Shown: positions 47,488 to 55,680 of the stretch, piece by piece
Position numbering within the stretch: the stretch's first letter is position 1
How the letters are laid out: each line of letters begins with the position of its first letter
Assembly (NCBI RefSeq): GCF_029893085.1
Contig: NZ_JARXWI010000001.1
Span: 62,001 to 126,000, forward strand
DNA length: 64,000 nt
Source: Parabacteroides sp. PFB2-10
Lineage (GTDB): Bacteria > Bacteroidota > Bacteroidia > Bacteroidales > Tannerellaceae
Direction: 5' to 3'
The notes under the pieces: model-generated
Databases searched by the model: none
Told to the model about the DNA's origin: nothing
What the model saw: only the letters and a program-made list of their open reading frames with translations
Position numbers and translations under genes: made by a program

Positions 47488-47553
47488 TTCTTTCTTCTTT
47501 TAAACTTTAAATATTTGATCTCTAAATAAATTCTTTCCTGTTTTTCAGGGCTG

Positions 47554-47583
47554 CAAAGATACACATTATTCCCGTATAACCAA
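47554..47583 (-). promoter_or_regulatory. Promoter of the ribosomal operon, TTG-N19-TATCTTTG
   Basis: On the minus strand TTG (47583-47581), 19 bp and TATCTTTG (47561-47554) fit the Bacteroidetes housekeeping promoter. Transcription would start near 47547, about 60 nt before rpsL. No other promoter of this quality was noticed before the next 18 kb of co-directional genes. Confidence 0.8.
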
Positions 47584-47766
47584 TGAGTTATGCCTAATAA
47601 ATGCGATATTTTTAGCGCTAAAACGGGGCAAAGGTAGTTATTTTCAGCATTATATATAAGATAGAGGTTATCTTTGTTTAATATTATTAGCATTATTTAA
47701 CACAGCCGACCTACACATCAATCGTGAACAAATGTTAATTCATCCGATTTCGACCAAACCCCAAAC

Positions 47767-47905
47767 TTACGATTTGTAATTTTCGCAGGAGTTTGCGCGC
47801 AAAAAGGCGGGAGTATTTTTGCAAACTCCCGGGAGAAACACTTTTTAACGTATGGATTTGTAAGTAAAACGGCCTTTTTGCTTACAATCGCCATTTTAAC
47901 ATTTT
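47767..47905 (-). repeat. Dispersed three-hairpin intergenic repeat, copy 3 (inverted)
   Basis: This copy is in the opposite orientation to the others. Stem 1 is 47858-47869 with 47876-47887, with one T-G wobble on the plus strand. The linker is identical to copies 1 and 2. Stem 2 is CGGGAGT...ACTCCCG with a T-run (CCTTTTT in its own sense). The tail is TTAC-AAATC-GTAA. It sits in the divergent region between rpsL and the BNR_4 gene. Besides it and the rpsL promoter, a plus-strand TATCTTTG (47669-47676) and a GATTTTTG box (47941-47948) are the only other features noticed in this stretch. Confidence 0.88.
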
Positions 47906-47975
47906 ATCCATTGGAGTATCCGATTCTGTTTTATTTTTCGGATTTTTGCAGCATCAATTCAAATTCAACGGCATC

Positions 47976-49280
47976 ATGAATATAAAAGAGATGATCCTAT
48001 CCGCGTTCCTTTGTTTGGTTCCCGCCTGCCTGGAGGCACAAAACATGATTCCGGTGGCGGAAGGCTGGGCAAACAACTCTGTCAACACGGCGGTTTTCCG
48101 CAAAAATTCCCTCGCCTCTTTTCAGGATACCCAGTTTATTGCCTTCTACAATCAGGAGGGATATATGGTATTAGGCAAACGCCAACTGGGCGAAAAAGAG
48201 TGGAAACTGCAACAGTCGCCCTATAAAGGAAATGTTAGTGACGCGCATAATGTGATATCGATCATGGTCGACGGTGATGGTTTCTTGCATGTTTCCTGGG
48301 ATCATCATGGCAACGAATTGCGCTATGCCAAAGGAGTTGCCCCCTACTCGATCGCCCTGGGAGAAAAACAACCGATGACCGGCGAGACCGAAGAGAACGT
48401 CACCTATCCGGAGTTTTTCCGTATGCCCGACGGTGGGTTATTCTTTATGTACCGCGACGGTAGCTCGGGACGCGGTAACCTGGTGATGAACCGCTACTCG
48501 ACGGAAACAAAAAAATGGACGCGCGTGCAAAATAACCTTATCGATGGGGAGAACAAACGAAACGCCTACTGGCAGGCCTGCGTCGATCCGAAAGGGGTGA
48601 TACATGTTTCCTGGGTATGGCGTGAGTCCTGGCTGGTAGAGACCAACCACGACCTTTGTTATGCCAAATCGACCGACGGAGGGAAAACATGGCTTACCTC
48701 GCAAAACGAACCCTATACCCTTCCTATCCGGCAAGAGAATGCGGAAGTTGTCTGTCCTATTCCGCAGGAGAGCGAATTGATCAACCAGACCTCGATGACC
48801 ACCGATGAAAACGGATATCCCTATATCGCCACCTACTGGCGTGAGCAAAACAGTGCTGTTCCGCAATACCATGTCGTGTATCAATATGAAGGGAAATGGC
48901 AGGCATTAAACCTCGGATTTCGCACTACGCCTTTCACTCTCAAGGGAGGAGGCACCAAAAAGATACCTATCTCGCGTCCCCAATTGATCGTAGGCAAAGG
49001 GGAGCGGGCGTCGCTCTACCTGATCTTCCGCGACGAGGAGCGCGCCTCGAAGGTGTCGCTCGCCACCTGTCGGCAGATCGAAAAGAACGAGTGGCAACTG
49101 ACTGATCTTTCTGCCTTCTCCGTTGATTCATGGGAACCCAGTTTTGATACCACCCTGTGGCAGGAAGAGGGGAAATGCCATCTGTTTGTTCAAAACAGCA
49201 TGCAGATAGATGGAGAAGGAAAAGCAAATATAGACCCACAAATGATTTATGTATTCGAACTGGATTCGCTTGTAAAATAG
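47976..49280 (+). CDS. Secreted BNR_4-family beta-propeller protein
   Basis: This 434-residue protein has a signal peptide (MNIKEMILSAFLCLVPACLEAQ). An earlier TTG at 47946 was rejected because it would hide the signal peptide. The body has repeats of the BNR_4 propeller type (SDAHNVISIMVDGDGFLHVSWDHHGNELRYAKG, RMPDGGLFFMYRDGSSGRGNL, ACVDPKGVIHVSWVWRE, TTDENGYPYIATYWREQ, LYLIFRDEERASKVSLATCR). The family includes sugar-acid lyases and rhamnosidase-type hydrolases (PL24/PL25/GH145 relatives). It leads a cluster of arabinan/galactan enzymes, so a role in uronate or rhamnose removal from arabinogalactan is plausible but unproven. Confidence 0.82.
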   Translation: MNIKEMILSAFLCLVPACLEAQNMIPVAEGWANNSVNTAVFRKNSLASFQDTQFIAFYNQEGYMVLGKRQLGEKEWKLQQSPYKGNVSDAHNVISIMVDGDGFLHVSWDHHGNELRYAKGVAPYSIALGEKQPMTGETEENVTYPEFFRMPDGGLFFMYRDGSSGRGNLVMNRYSTETKKWTRVQNNLIDGENKRNAYWQACVDPKGVIHVSWVWRESWLVETNHDLCYAKSTDGGKTWLTSQNEPYTLPIRQENAEVVCPIPQESELINQTSMTTDENGYPYIATYWREQNSAVPQYHVVYQYEGKWQALNLGFRTTPFTLKGGGTKKIPISRPQLIVGKGERASLYLIFRDEERASKVSLATCRQIEKNEWQLTDLSAFSVDSWEPSFDTTLWQEEGKCHLFVQNSMQIDGEGKANIDPQMIYVFELDSLVK

Positions 49281-49436
49281 CACTTTGGAAGCCACTCTTC
49301 CTCCACCGAAAACCTGATTTGACATAATCGTCCACCCTATTTGATTGATTTGTCTCCCAAAAATGATTGTGTTTTTTACACTTATCACAAAATAAATATA
49401 TATTTTAGCCACCGAAAAACAAATTGTATAAGTATC

Positions 49437-50978
49437 ATGAAAAAGAAATTGGTTAGCCTGGCAACTTTCCTTTTAGTTGCATTAGGTGTTACAGCACAAC
49501 AAAAGGATGTACAAATCAGAATTTACCCGGAAAAGGGTGAGCGCGTTATCAGCAAACACATTTACGGACAATTTGCCGAGCATTTGGGCAATTGTATCTA
49601 CGGTGGATTATGGGTCGGAGAAGATTCTCCCATTCCCAACACAAATGGATATCGCAATGATGTATTGCAGGCATTAAAGGAACTGAATATTCCAAATCTG
49701 CGCTGGCCGGGAGGATGCTTTGCCGATGAATACCACTGGATGGACGGTATCGGTCCGCGTGAGAACCGCCCTAAGATGGTGAACAACAACTGGGGTGGCG
49801 TTGTAGAAGATAATAGTTTTGGTACACATGAATTCCTGAACCTGTGTGAATTGCTCGAATGTGAGCCTTACATCAGCGGCAACGTAGGTAGCGGCAGCGT
49901 GGAAGAGTTGGCTAAGTGGGTGGAATATATGACCTCCGACGGCGACAGCCCGATGGCAAACCTGCGCCGCCAGAACGGACGCGACAAAGCCTGGAAAGTA
50001 AAATACATCGGTATCGGCAATGAAAGCTGGGGATGTGGTGGCGATATGCTTCCCGAATACTATGCCGACCTCTACAGACGTTATGCGGTGTATTGCCGCA
50101 ATTTCGATGGTAACCGCCTGTTTAAGATCGGTAGTGGTGCCAGCGATTACGATTATAACTGGACAGATGTATTGATGAATAAAGTGGGCACCAAAATGCA
50201 CGGTCTTTCTTTACATTATTATACCGTGACCGGCTGGAGCGGAAGCAAAGGCTCGGCAACGAAGTTTACACCGGATGATTATTACTGGATCATCGGTAAG
50301 AGCCTCGAGATCGAAGAGGTGATCCTGAAACACATGGAGATCATGGATAAATATGATAAAGAGAAACGGGTAGGTCTGATGGTCGACGAATGGGGTACCT
50401 GGTTTGATGTAGAACCCGGCACTAACCCCGGATTCCTTTTCCAACAGAGTACGATGCGCGACGCCTTTGTGGCTGCTTTGACATTCGGCGTATTCCATAA
50501 ATATACCGACCGCATCCAGATGGCCAACATTGCGCAAATCGTCAACGTATTGCAATCGATGATCCTGACGAAAGATGACAAAATGGTGTTGACCCCCTCC
50601 TATCATGTATTCGACATGTATAAAGTACACCAGGAAGCTACCTACCTGCCATTGGATATCATCACATCTACGAAAGAAATTCGGGGCAGAGAGGTGAAAG
50701 TGGTCGATGCTACCGCCTCCCAGAAGAACGGAGTAACCAATATCTCGCTGACCAATATCGATCTGGACAAGAGCTATGATGTAACCATCGATGTGTCGGG
50801 CATGAATCTGAAAAACGTAAATGCACGTATTCTTACTTCTGCTAAGGTAAACGATCACAACACGTTTGAAAAACCTGATCTGATCAAACCGCAAGCCTTC
50901 ACAGGCGCGAAGATCAAGGACGGCAAACTGGTGATGAAGGTGCCGGCTATGTCGATCATTCAGTTAGAGGTAAAATAA
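49437..50978 (+). CDS. Alpha-L-arabinofuranosidase, GH51
   Basis: This 513-residue secreted enzyme has a signal peptide ([21 protein letters not shown]); the frame is open further upstream but the ATG at the signal peptide is the clear start. The (beta/alpha)8 core shows [20 protein letters not shown], the acid/base Glu196 in GIGNESWG, and the nucleophile Glu318 in [10 protein letters not shown] beta-sandwich C-domain follows. It should release terminal arabinofuranose from arabinan or arabinoxylan side chains. It lies 156 bp after the BNR_4 gene and 26 bp before the second GH51. Confidence 0.95.
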   Translation: MKKKLVSLATFLLVALGVTAQQKDVQIRIYPEKGERVISKHIYGQFAEHLGNCIYGGLWVGEDSPIPNTNGYRNDVLQALKELNIPNLRWPGGCFADEYHWMDGIGPRENRPKMVNNNWGGVVEDNSFGTHEFLNLCELLECEPYISGNVGSGSVEELAKWVEYMTSDGDSPMANLRRQNGRDKAWKVKYIGIGNESWGCGGDMLPEYYADLYRRYAVYCRNFDGNRLFKIGSGASDYDYNWTDVLMNKVGTKMHGLSLHYYTVTGWSGSKGSATKFTPDDYYWIIGKSLEIEEVILKHMEIMDKYDKEKRVGLMVDEWGTWFDVEPGTNPGFLFQQSTMRDAFVAALTFGVFHKYTDRIQMANIAQIVNVLQSMILTKDDKMVLTPSYHVFDMYKVHQEATYLPLDIITSTKEIRGREVKVVDATASQKNGVTNISLTNIDLDKSYDVTIDVSGMNLKNVNARILTSAKVNDHNTFEKPDLIKPQAFTGAKIKDGKLVMKVPAMSIIQLEVK

Positions 50979-51004
50979 GGTAACCACTTGTAAGATATAA
51001 CGAC

Positions 51005-53611
51005 ATGAGATTCAAAAAAACTTTTTCCAGACTATTACTTGTTATTGGAATCATTAGTTACACCTCCACGCAATTTACGATCCGTGCCAACGAACCGGAC
51101 TCGGCTTATATCTTTGCCTACACAAGCGAAGCGATGAAAGGTGGCGGCGGATTGTTTTTTGCCTGGAGCATCGATCAGGCATCCTGGCATCAGATAGGAC
51201 CGGAACATAGTTTTGTCAAAAGCGATTACAGTGCCTGGGGTTCGGAAAAACGGATGTATGCGCCTGTATTGTTCCAAGCACCGGATGGTTCCTGGCAGTG
51301 TGTATGGGAGCTGAACGACCGGGATGCTGCCTTCGCGCATGCCTCCTCACCGGATTTGGTTTACTGGGGACCTCAGTCCTACCCGATTATTATGCCCGAA
51401 GGGAATTGCCTGAAACCCGATATCACCTACGATGCAGGCTTAAAGGAATATGTTGTAACCTGGGAGAGCAACAAACCGGGGAAGAGCGGTGTCTACCGTA
51501 GCACGACAAAGGACTTCAAGGCATACAGCCCGATTCAGAAAATCAATTCACGCCAAAGTAATAAGATCGAATTGCTTATTGATGGCGCGAAGGAGACAGG
51601 TACACTCCACCGGGTGGCCTGGTCGGTGATCGATAAGTTGCAGAAGGCACAACAACTGGCAGCATACGCCGGTATACTCCGAAACGAACGCGTAGCGATG
51701 GATCCGGCGGTGATGCGCACGCCGGTAACAGCTACGATCTCGCTCCAACCGGAAAAGAAGAAGCCGATCAGTGACCTGTTGATGGGTATCTTTTTTGAAG
51801 ATATCAACTATGCGGCCGATGGCGGCTTGTATGCCGAACTGATTCAAAACCGTGATTTCGAATACCAGCCGGAAGAGAATAGAAGAGATCCGGAATGGGA
51901 CAGTAAAAAGGCCTGGTCGGTGAAAGCAGGAGAGATCGATTTCAATATTGAGACCTCTTCGCCAATCCATGAGAACAACAGCCATTACGCGGCATTGACT
52001 ATCAAACAAGCCGGAGCGGCGTTGGTAAACGAAGGATTCGACGGGATAGCCCTGAAGGCAGGAGATAAATATGACTTCTCGCTGTTCGTCCGTAGCCAGG
52101 AAGCCAAAAGAGGGAAATTGCTTATTCGCCTGACCGGCAAAAACGGCGAAGTCTACGCTGAAGCCTCGACCTCTACTGTCCCGAAGGAATGGAAAAAGCT
52201 GCAGGTGGTGATCACAGCCAAACAAACCACCAGCGATGCTCGCCTGGAAGTCATTCCACAACAAACAGGACGCGTTGACCTGGATATGATCTCTCTCTTC
52301 CCGCAAAAGACATTCAAGGGAAGAAAGAACGGACTTCGTGCAGACCTGGCACAGGTGATCGCGGATATGAAACCACGTTTTGTGCGTTTCCCCGGAGGAT
52401 GTGTGGCGCATGGTAACGGCATAGAGAACATCTATCGTTGGGAAAATACGATCGGTAACCTGGAAGAGCGCAAGCCACAGTCGAACCTATGGGGCTATCA
52501 CCAGAGCGCCGGATTGGGTTACTTCGAGTATTTTCAGTTCTGTGAAGACTTAGGAGCCGAACCGCTACCGGTGGTTGCCGCTGGTGTGCCCTGCCAGAAC
52601 TCCGCTAAGCATAATCACCCGATCGGCGGGCAACAGGGAGGTATCCCTATGTGCGAAATGGATGAGTATGTACAGAGCATCCTGAACCTGATTGAATATG
52701 CTAACGGCGATGCTAAATCGGAATGGGGACGCAAACGCGCGGCTGCCGGACATCCGAAACCGTTCAATCTGAAATACCTCGGTGTCGGCAATGAAGACCT
52801 GATTACCGATGTGTTCGAAGAGCGATTCAGGATGATCAACGATGCCATCAAAGCGAAATACCCGGAGATCATTGTGATCGGTACAGTTGGTCCCTTCTTT
52901 GAAGGAACCGACTACGTGGAAGGATGGGAGCTGGCTTCCAAGATAGACCTGCCCATGGTCGACGAGCATTACTACCAGTCACCGGGATGGTTTATCAACA
53001 ACCAGGATTACTACGACCGCTATGACCGCAGTAAACCACAGGTGTACCTGGGTGAATACGCCGCGCATGTGCCCAGCCGTTATAATAACCTGGAGGCAGC
53101 TCTTTGCGAAGCCCTGCACCTGATCAACGTGGAACGCAACGCCGACATTGTGGCGATGACCTCCTACGCTCCGCTGTTGGGGAAAGAGGGACATACGCAG
53201 TGGAATCCGGATCTGATCTATTTCACCAATACGGAGATTAAACCGACGGTAGGCTATTTCGTGCAGAAACTGTTTGGCGAACATAGCGGGAATGAGTACC
53301 TGACAAGCCAGGTAAAGATGTCTAACAACCGCCCGGATATCCGTAAGCGTGTGGCTACCTCTTTCGTGATCGACCAGGCAACCAACGATCTGATTATTAA
53401 GATAGCCAATCTCCTGCCGGTGAGCGTAGCTTCTACGATCGACCTGTCGAATATGGAACCGGCCGAAAACCAGGCAGCCGTATATGTGCTTCAGGGAGAT
53501 CCGGAAGACCGGGATGCCAGACCGACCGCATCAAGCCTCGAAGTTTCTTCACAGCTCAAGTATGAACTGCCGGCTTATTCATTTTCTGTCATACGTCTGA
53601 AAATAAAATAA
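51005..53611 (+). CDS. Alpha-L-arabinofuranosidase GH51 with N-terminal GH43-like propeller part
   Basis: This 868-residue exported protein has three parts. Residues about 30-225 resemble part of a five-bladed GH43 propeller (SAYIFAYTSEAMKGGGGLFFAWSIDQASWHQIG, WECVWELNDRDAAFAHASSPDLVYWGPQSYPI), but the usual Asp of the GH43 base (RDPH) is not present. Residues about 245-420 are a CBM-like beta-sandwich. The GH51 barrel follows with acid/base Glu597 (GVGNEDL) and nucleophile Glu684 (VYLGEYAAH). It lies 26 bp after the first GH51 and 6 bp before the GH43 gene, so all three share a transcript. Confidence 0.92.
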   Translation: MRFKKTFSRLLLVIGIISYTSTQFTIRANEPDSAYIFAYTSEAMKGGGGLFFAWSIDQASWHQIGPEHSFVKSDYSAWGSEKRMYAPVLFQAPDGSWQCVWELNDRDAAFAHASSPDLVYWGPQSYPIIMPEGNCLKPDITYDAGLKEYVVTWESNKPGKSGVYRSTTKDFKAYSPIQKINSRQSNKIELLIDGAKETGTLHRVAWSVIDKLQKAQQLAAYAGILRNERVAMDPAVMRTPVTATISLQPEKKKPISDLLMGIFFEDINYAADGGLYAELIQNRDFEYQPEENRRDPEWDSKKAWSVKAGEIDFNIETSSPIHENNSHYAALTIKQAGAALVNEGFDGIALKAGDKYDFSLFVRSQEAKRGKLLIRLTGKNGEVYAEASTSTVPKEWKKLQVVITAKQTTSDARLEVIPQQTGRVDLDMISLFPQKTFKGRKNGLRADLAQVIADMKPRFVRFPGGCVAHGNGIENIYRWENTIGNLEERKPQSNLWGYHQSAGLGYFEYFQFCEDLGAEPLPVVAAGVPCQNSAKHNHPIGGQQGGIPMCEMDEYVQSILNLIEYANGDAKSEWGRKRAAAGHPKPFNLKYLGVGNEDLITDVFEERFRMINDAIKAKYPEIIVIGTVGPFFEGTDYVEGWELASKIDLPMVDEHYYQSPGWFINNQDYYDRYDRSKPQVYLGEYAAHVPSRYNNLEAALCEALHLINVERNADIVAMTSYAPLLGKEGHTQWNPDLIYFTNTEIKPTVGYFVQKLFGEHSGNEYLTSQVKMSNNRPDIRKRVATSFVIDQATNDLIIKIANLLPVSVASTIDLSNMEPAENQAAVYVLQGDPEDRDARPTASSLEVSSQLKYELPAYSFSVIRLKIK

Positions 53612-53617
53612 GAAAAG

Positions 53618-55543
53618 ATGAAGAAAAATAAATGGACAATCTTTGTATTCCTCCTGTTGTTCGGCACTGCGCTGAGCTACGGGCAGGAATACAAAACCGG
53701 TCCGGAGGAAAAGGATTTTGCCGGTTATCTGTTTGCCTATTTCTTAGGCAATAAAGTGGAACAGGAAGCGGTTTGCTACGCCATCAGCCGGGATGGTTAC
53801 AACTACCTCGCGCTCAATAATAACCAGCCTATCCTGGACTCCAAGCAGATCAGCTCTACCGGAGGTGTTCGCGACCCGCATATCCTGCGCGCGGCAGATG
53901 GCAAGACATTCTATATGGTGGTGACCGATATGACCTCTTCCAAGGGGTGGGACTCCAACCGGGCGATGGTATTATTGAAGTCCAACGACCTGATCAACTG
54001 GACATCGAGTGTGATCAACATCCAGCAGAAGTATCCGAACCAGGAAAACCTCAAACGTGTCTGGGCGCCACAAACCATTTTCGACCCGCATGCCGGGAAA
54101 TATATGGTTTACTGGTCTATGAAACATGGAGATGGTCCGGATATCATCTATTATGCATACACCAATGAAGACTTTACTGATCTGGAGGGCGAGCCGAAGG
54201 TATTCTTCACGCCCAAGAACGGGAAATCCTGTATTGATGGTGATGTGGTCTATAAAAACGGACTTTATTATATGTTCTACAAAACGGAAGGACATGGTAA
54301 TGGGCTTCGTCTGGCGATCACCGACGAATTGGGCGTCGACAAATGGATCGAGCAGCCAGGGTATAAGCAACAGACACGCGATGCGGTGGAAGGATCGAGC
54401 CTGTTCAAATTGATCAACTCCGACACCTACATCCTGATGTATGATGTCTATACGAAAGGCAAGTATCAGTTCTGCGAAAGCAAAGACCTGGATGTGTTCC
54501 GGGTGATCGATCAGGAGATCTCTATGAATTTCCACCCGCGTCATGGCTCTATCATCCCGGTAACCCGCCGCGAATTGAAAGCCCTCACCGACCGTTGGGG
54601 GGTGCCCGAAGGCTTTGAGATGCCGACAGATGTGAATCCGATCATCGAGGGCTATTATGCCGATCCGGAAGTGATGTATTCCAAGAAAACCGGGAAATAC
54701 TATATTTATCCGACCAGTGACGGCTTTGAGGGCTGGGGTGGCTATTACTTCAAAACATTCTCTTCGCCCGACCTGAAAGAGTGGACAGAGGAGGCCGTTA
54801 TCCTGAATCATCGCACCGATGTATCCTGGGCTGACGGAAATGCCTGGGCACCTTGTATCATCGAGAAGGAAGAGGGTAAGAACAAATACAAATATTATTA
54901 CTACTTCAGCGGAGGCAAACCGGGAGAACCGAAAAAGATCGGTGTCGCTGTGGCCGACGATCCGGCAGGTCCTTTTGTGGATTCCGGCAAGCCGTTGATT
55001 GATTTCAAACCGGAAGGCATCAACCGAGGACAGGAGATCGACCCGGATGTATTCTTTGACCCGGTAGGGAAAAAGTATTATCTCTATTGGGGTAATGGCT
55101 ATCTGGGCGCTGCCCAGCTCAACAAAGATATGGTTTCGATTAATAAGAAAACCATGAAAGTTATGACTCCGGATAAAACATTCCGGGAAGCCGTTTATGT
55201 TTTCTATCGGAACGGATTGTATTATTTCTTATGGTCGGAAGACGATACGGGCAGCCCGAACTATAAAGTTCGCTACGCGACAGCCAAATCGCCCCTGGGA
55301 CCATTGACTATTCCCGAGAACAATGTCGTGATTACGCTGGATCCCTCCAGGGGAATCTATGGCACGGGGCACAACTCCATCTTGCAGGTGCCGGGAACCG
55401 ACGAGTGGTATATTGTCTATCATCGCATCTCGCGCCCAAACGGCATTAAAATGCCTTATCCGGGAATCTACCGCGAAGTATGTATGGACAAAATGGAATT
55501 CAACGAAGACGGCAGTATCAAACAGGTGACTCCTTCGTTATGA
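53618..55543 (+). CDS. Exported protein with two GH43-type domains
   Basis: This 641-residue protein has a signal peptide (MKKNKWTIFVFLLLFGTALSYG). Two five-bladed propellers follow in tandem. Domain 1, about residues 30-330, has base Asp86 in GGVRDPHIL and acid Glu258 in DAVEGSSLFK. Domain 2, about 335-640, has Asp349 in GYYADPEVM and Glu524 in FREAVYVFYRNG. Both seem to keep a catalytic set, so two activities, for example arabinofuranosidase and galactan or xylan hydrolase, are possible. It is the last gene before a strong terminator. Confidence 0.92.
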   Translation: MKKNKWTIFVFLLLFGTALSYGQEYKTGPEEKDFAGYLFAYFLGNKVEQEAVCYAISRDGYNYLALNNNQPILDSKQISSTGGVRDPHILRAADGKTFYMVVTDMTSSKGWDSNRAMVLLKSNDLINWTSSVINIQQKYPNQENLKRVWAPQTIFDPHAGKYMVYWSMKHGDGPDIIYYAYTNEDFTDLEGEPKVFFTPKNGKSCIDGDVVYKNGLYYMFYKTEGHGNGLRLAITDELGVDKWIEQPGYKQQTRDAVEGSSLFKLINSDTYILMYDVYTKGKYQFCESKDLDVFRVIDQEISMNFHPRHGSIIPVTRRELKALTDRWGVPEGFEMPTDVNPIIEGYYADPEVMYSKKTGKYYIYPTSDGFEGWGGYYFKTFSSPDLKEWTEEAVILNHRTDVSWADGNAWAPCIIEKEEGKNKYKYYYYFSGGKPGEPKKIGVAVADDPAGPFVDSGKPLIDFKPEGINRGQEIDPDVFFDPVGKKYYLYWGNGYLGAAQLNKDMVSINKKTMKVMTPDKTFREAVYVFYRNGLYYFLWSEDDTGSPNYKVRYATAKSPLGPLTIPENNVVITLDPSRGIYGTGHNSILQVPGTDEWYIVYHRISRPNGIKMPYPGIYREVCMDKMEFNEDGSIKQVTPSL

Positions 55544-55549
55544 TATAAG

Positions 55550-55577
55550 ATATGCGTGAGGCTCTCCTCACGCATAT
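55550..55577 (+). terminator. Intrinsic terminator after the GH43 gene
   Basis: A perfect 12-bp stem (55550-55561 with 55566-55577, loop CTCT) is followed by TTTTATT. It separates the GH51-GH51-GH43 transcript from the GH35 gene. Confidence 0.92.
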
Positions 55578-55680
55578 TTTTATTCGTTTGATTCAGAATT
55601 CGCCCTTTTTGAACCATTTCACACACAACTATTACTTTTTTTATTAGGATTTTTGCCAACAGTTTAATGACGCACACAAA

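Noticed and set aside
47669-47676. TATCTTTG as the promoter of the BNR_4 gene
   Set aside because: It lies about 300 bp upstream with repeat copy 3 in between and has no -33 element at the right spacing. The GATTTTTG at 47941-47948 is closer but departs from consensus, so neither was called.
51548-52411. Minus-strand open frame opposite the second GH51
   Set aside because: The GH51 gene covers it with conserved motifs. Similar antisense frames at 53972-54811 and 57163-57879 were rejected for the same reason.
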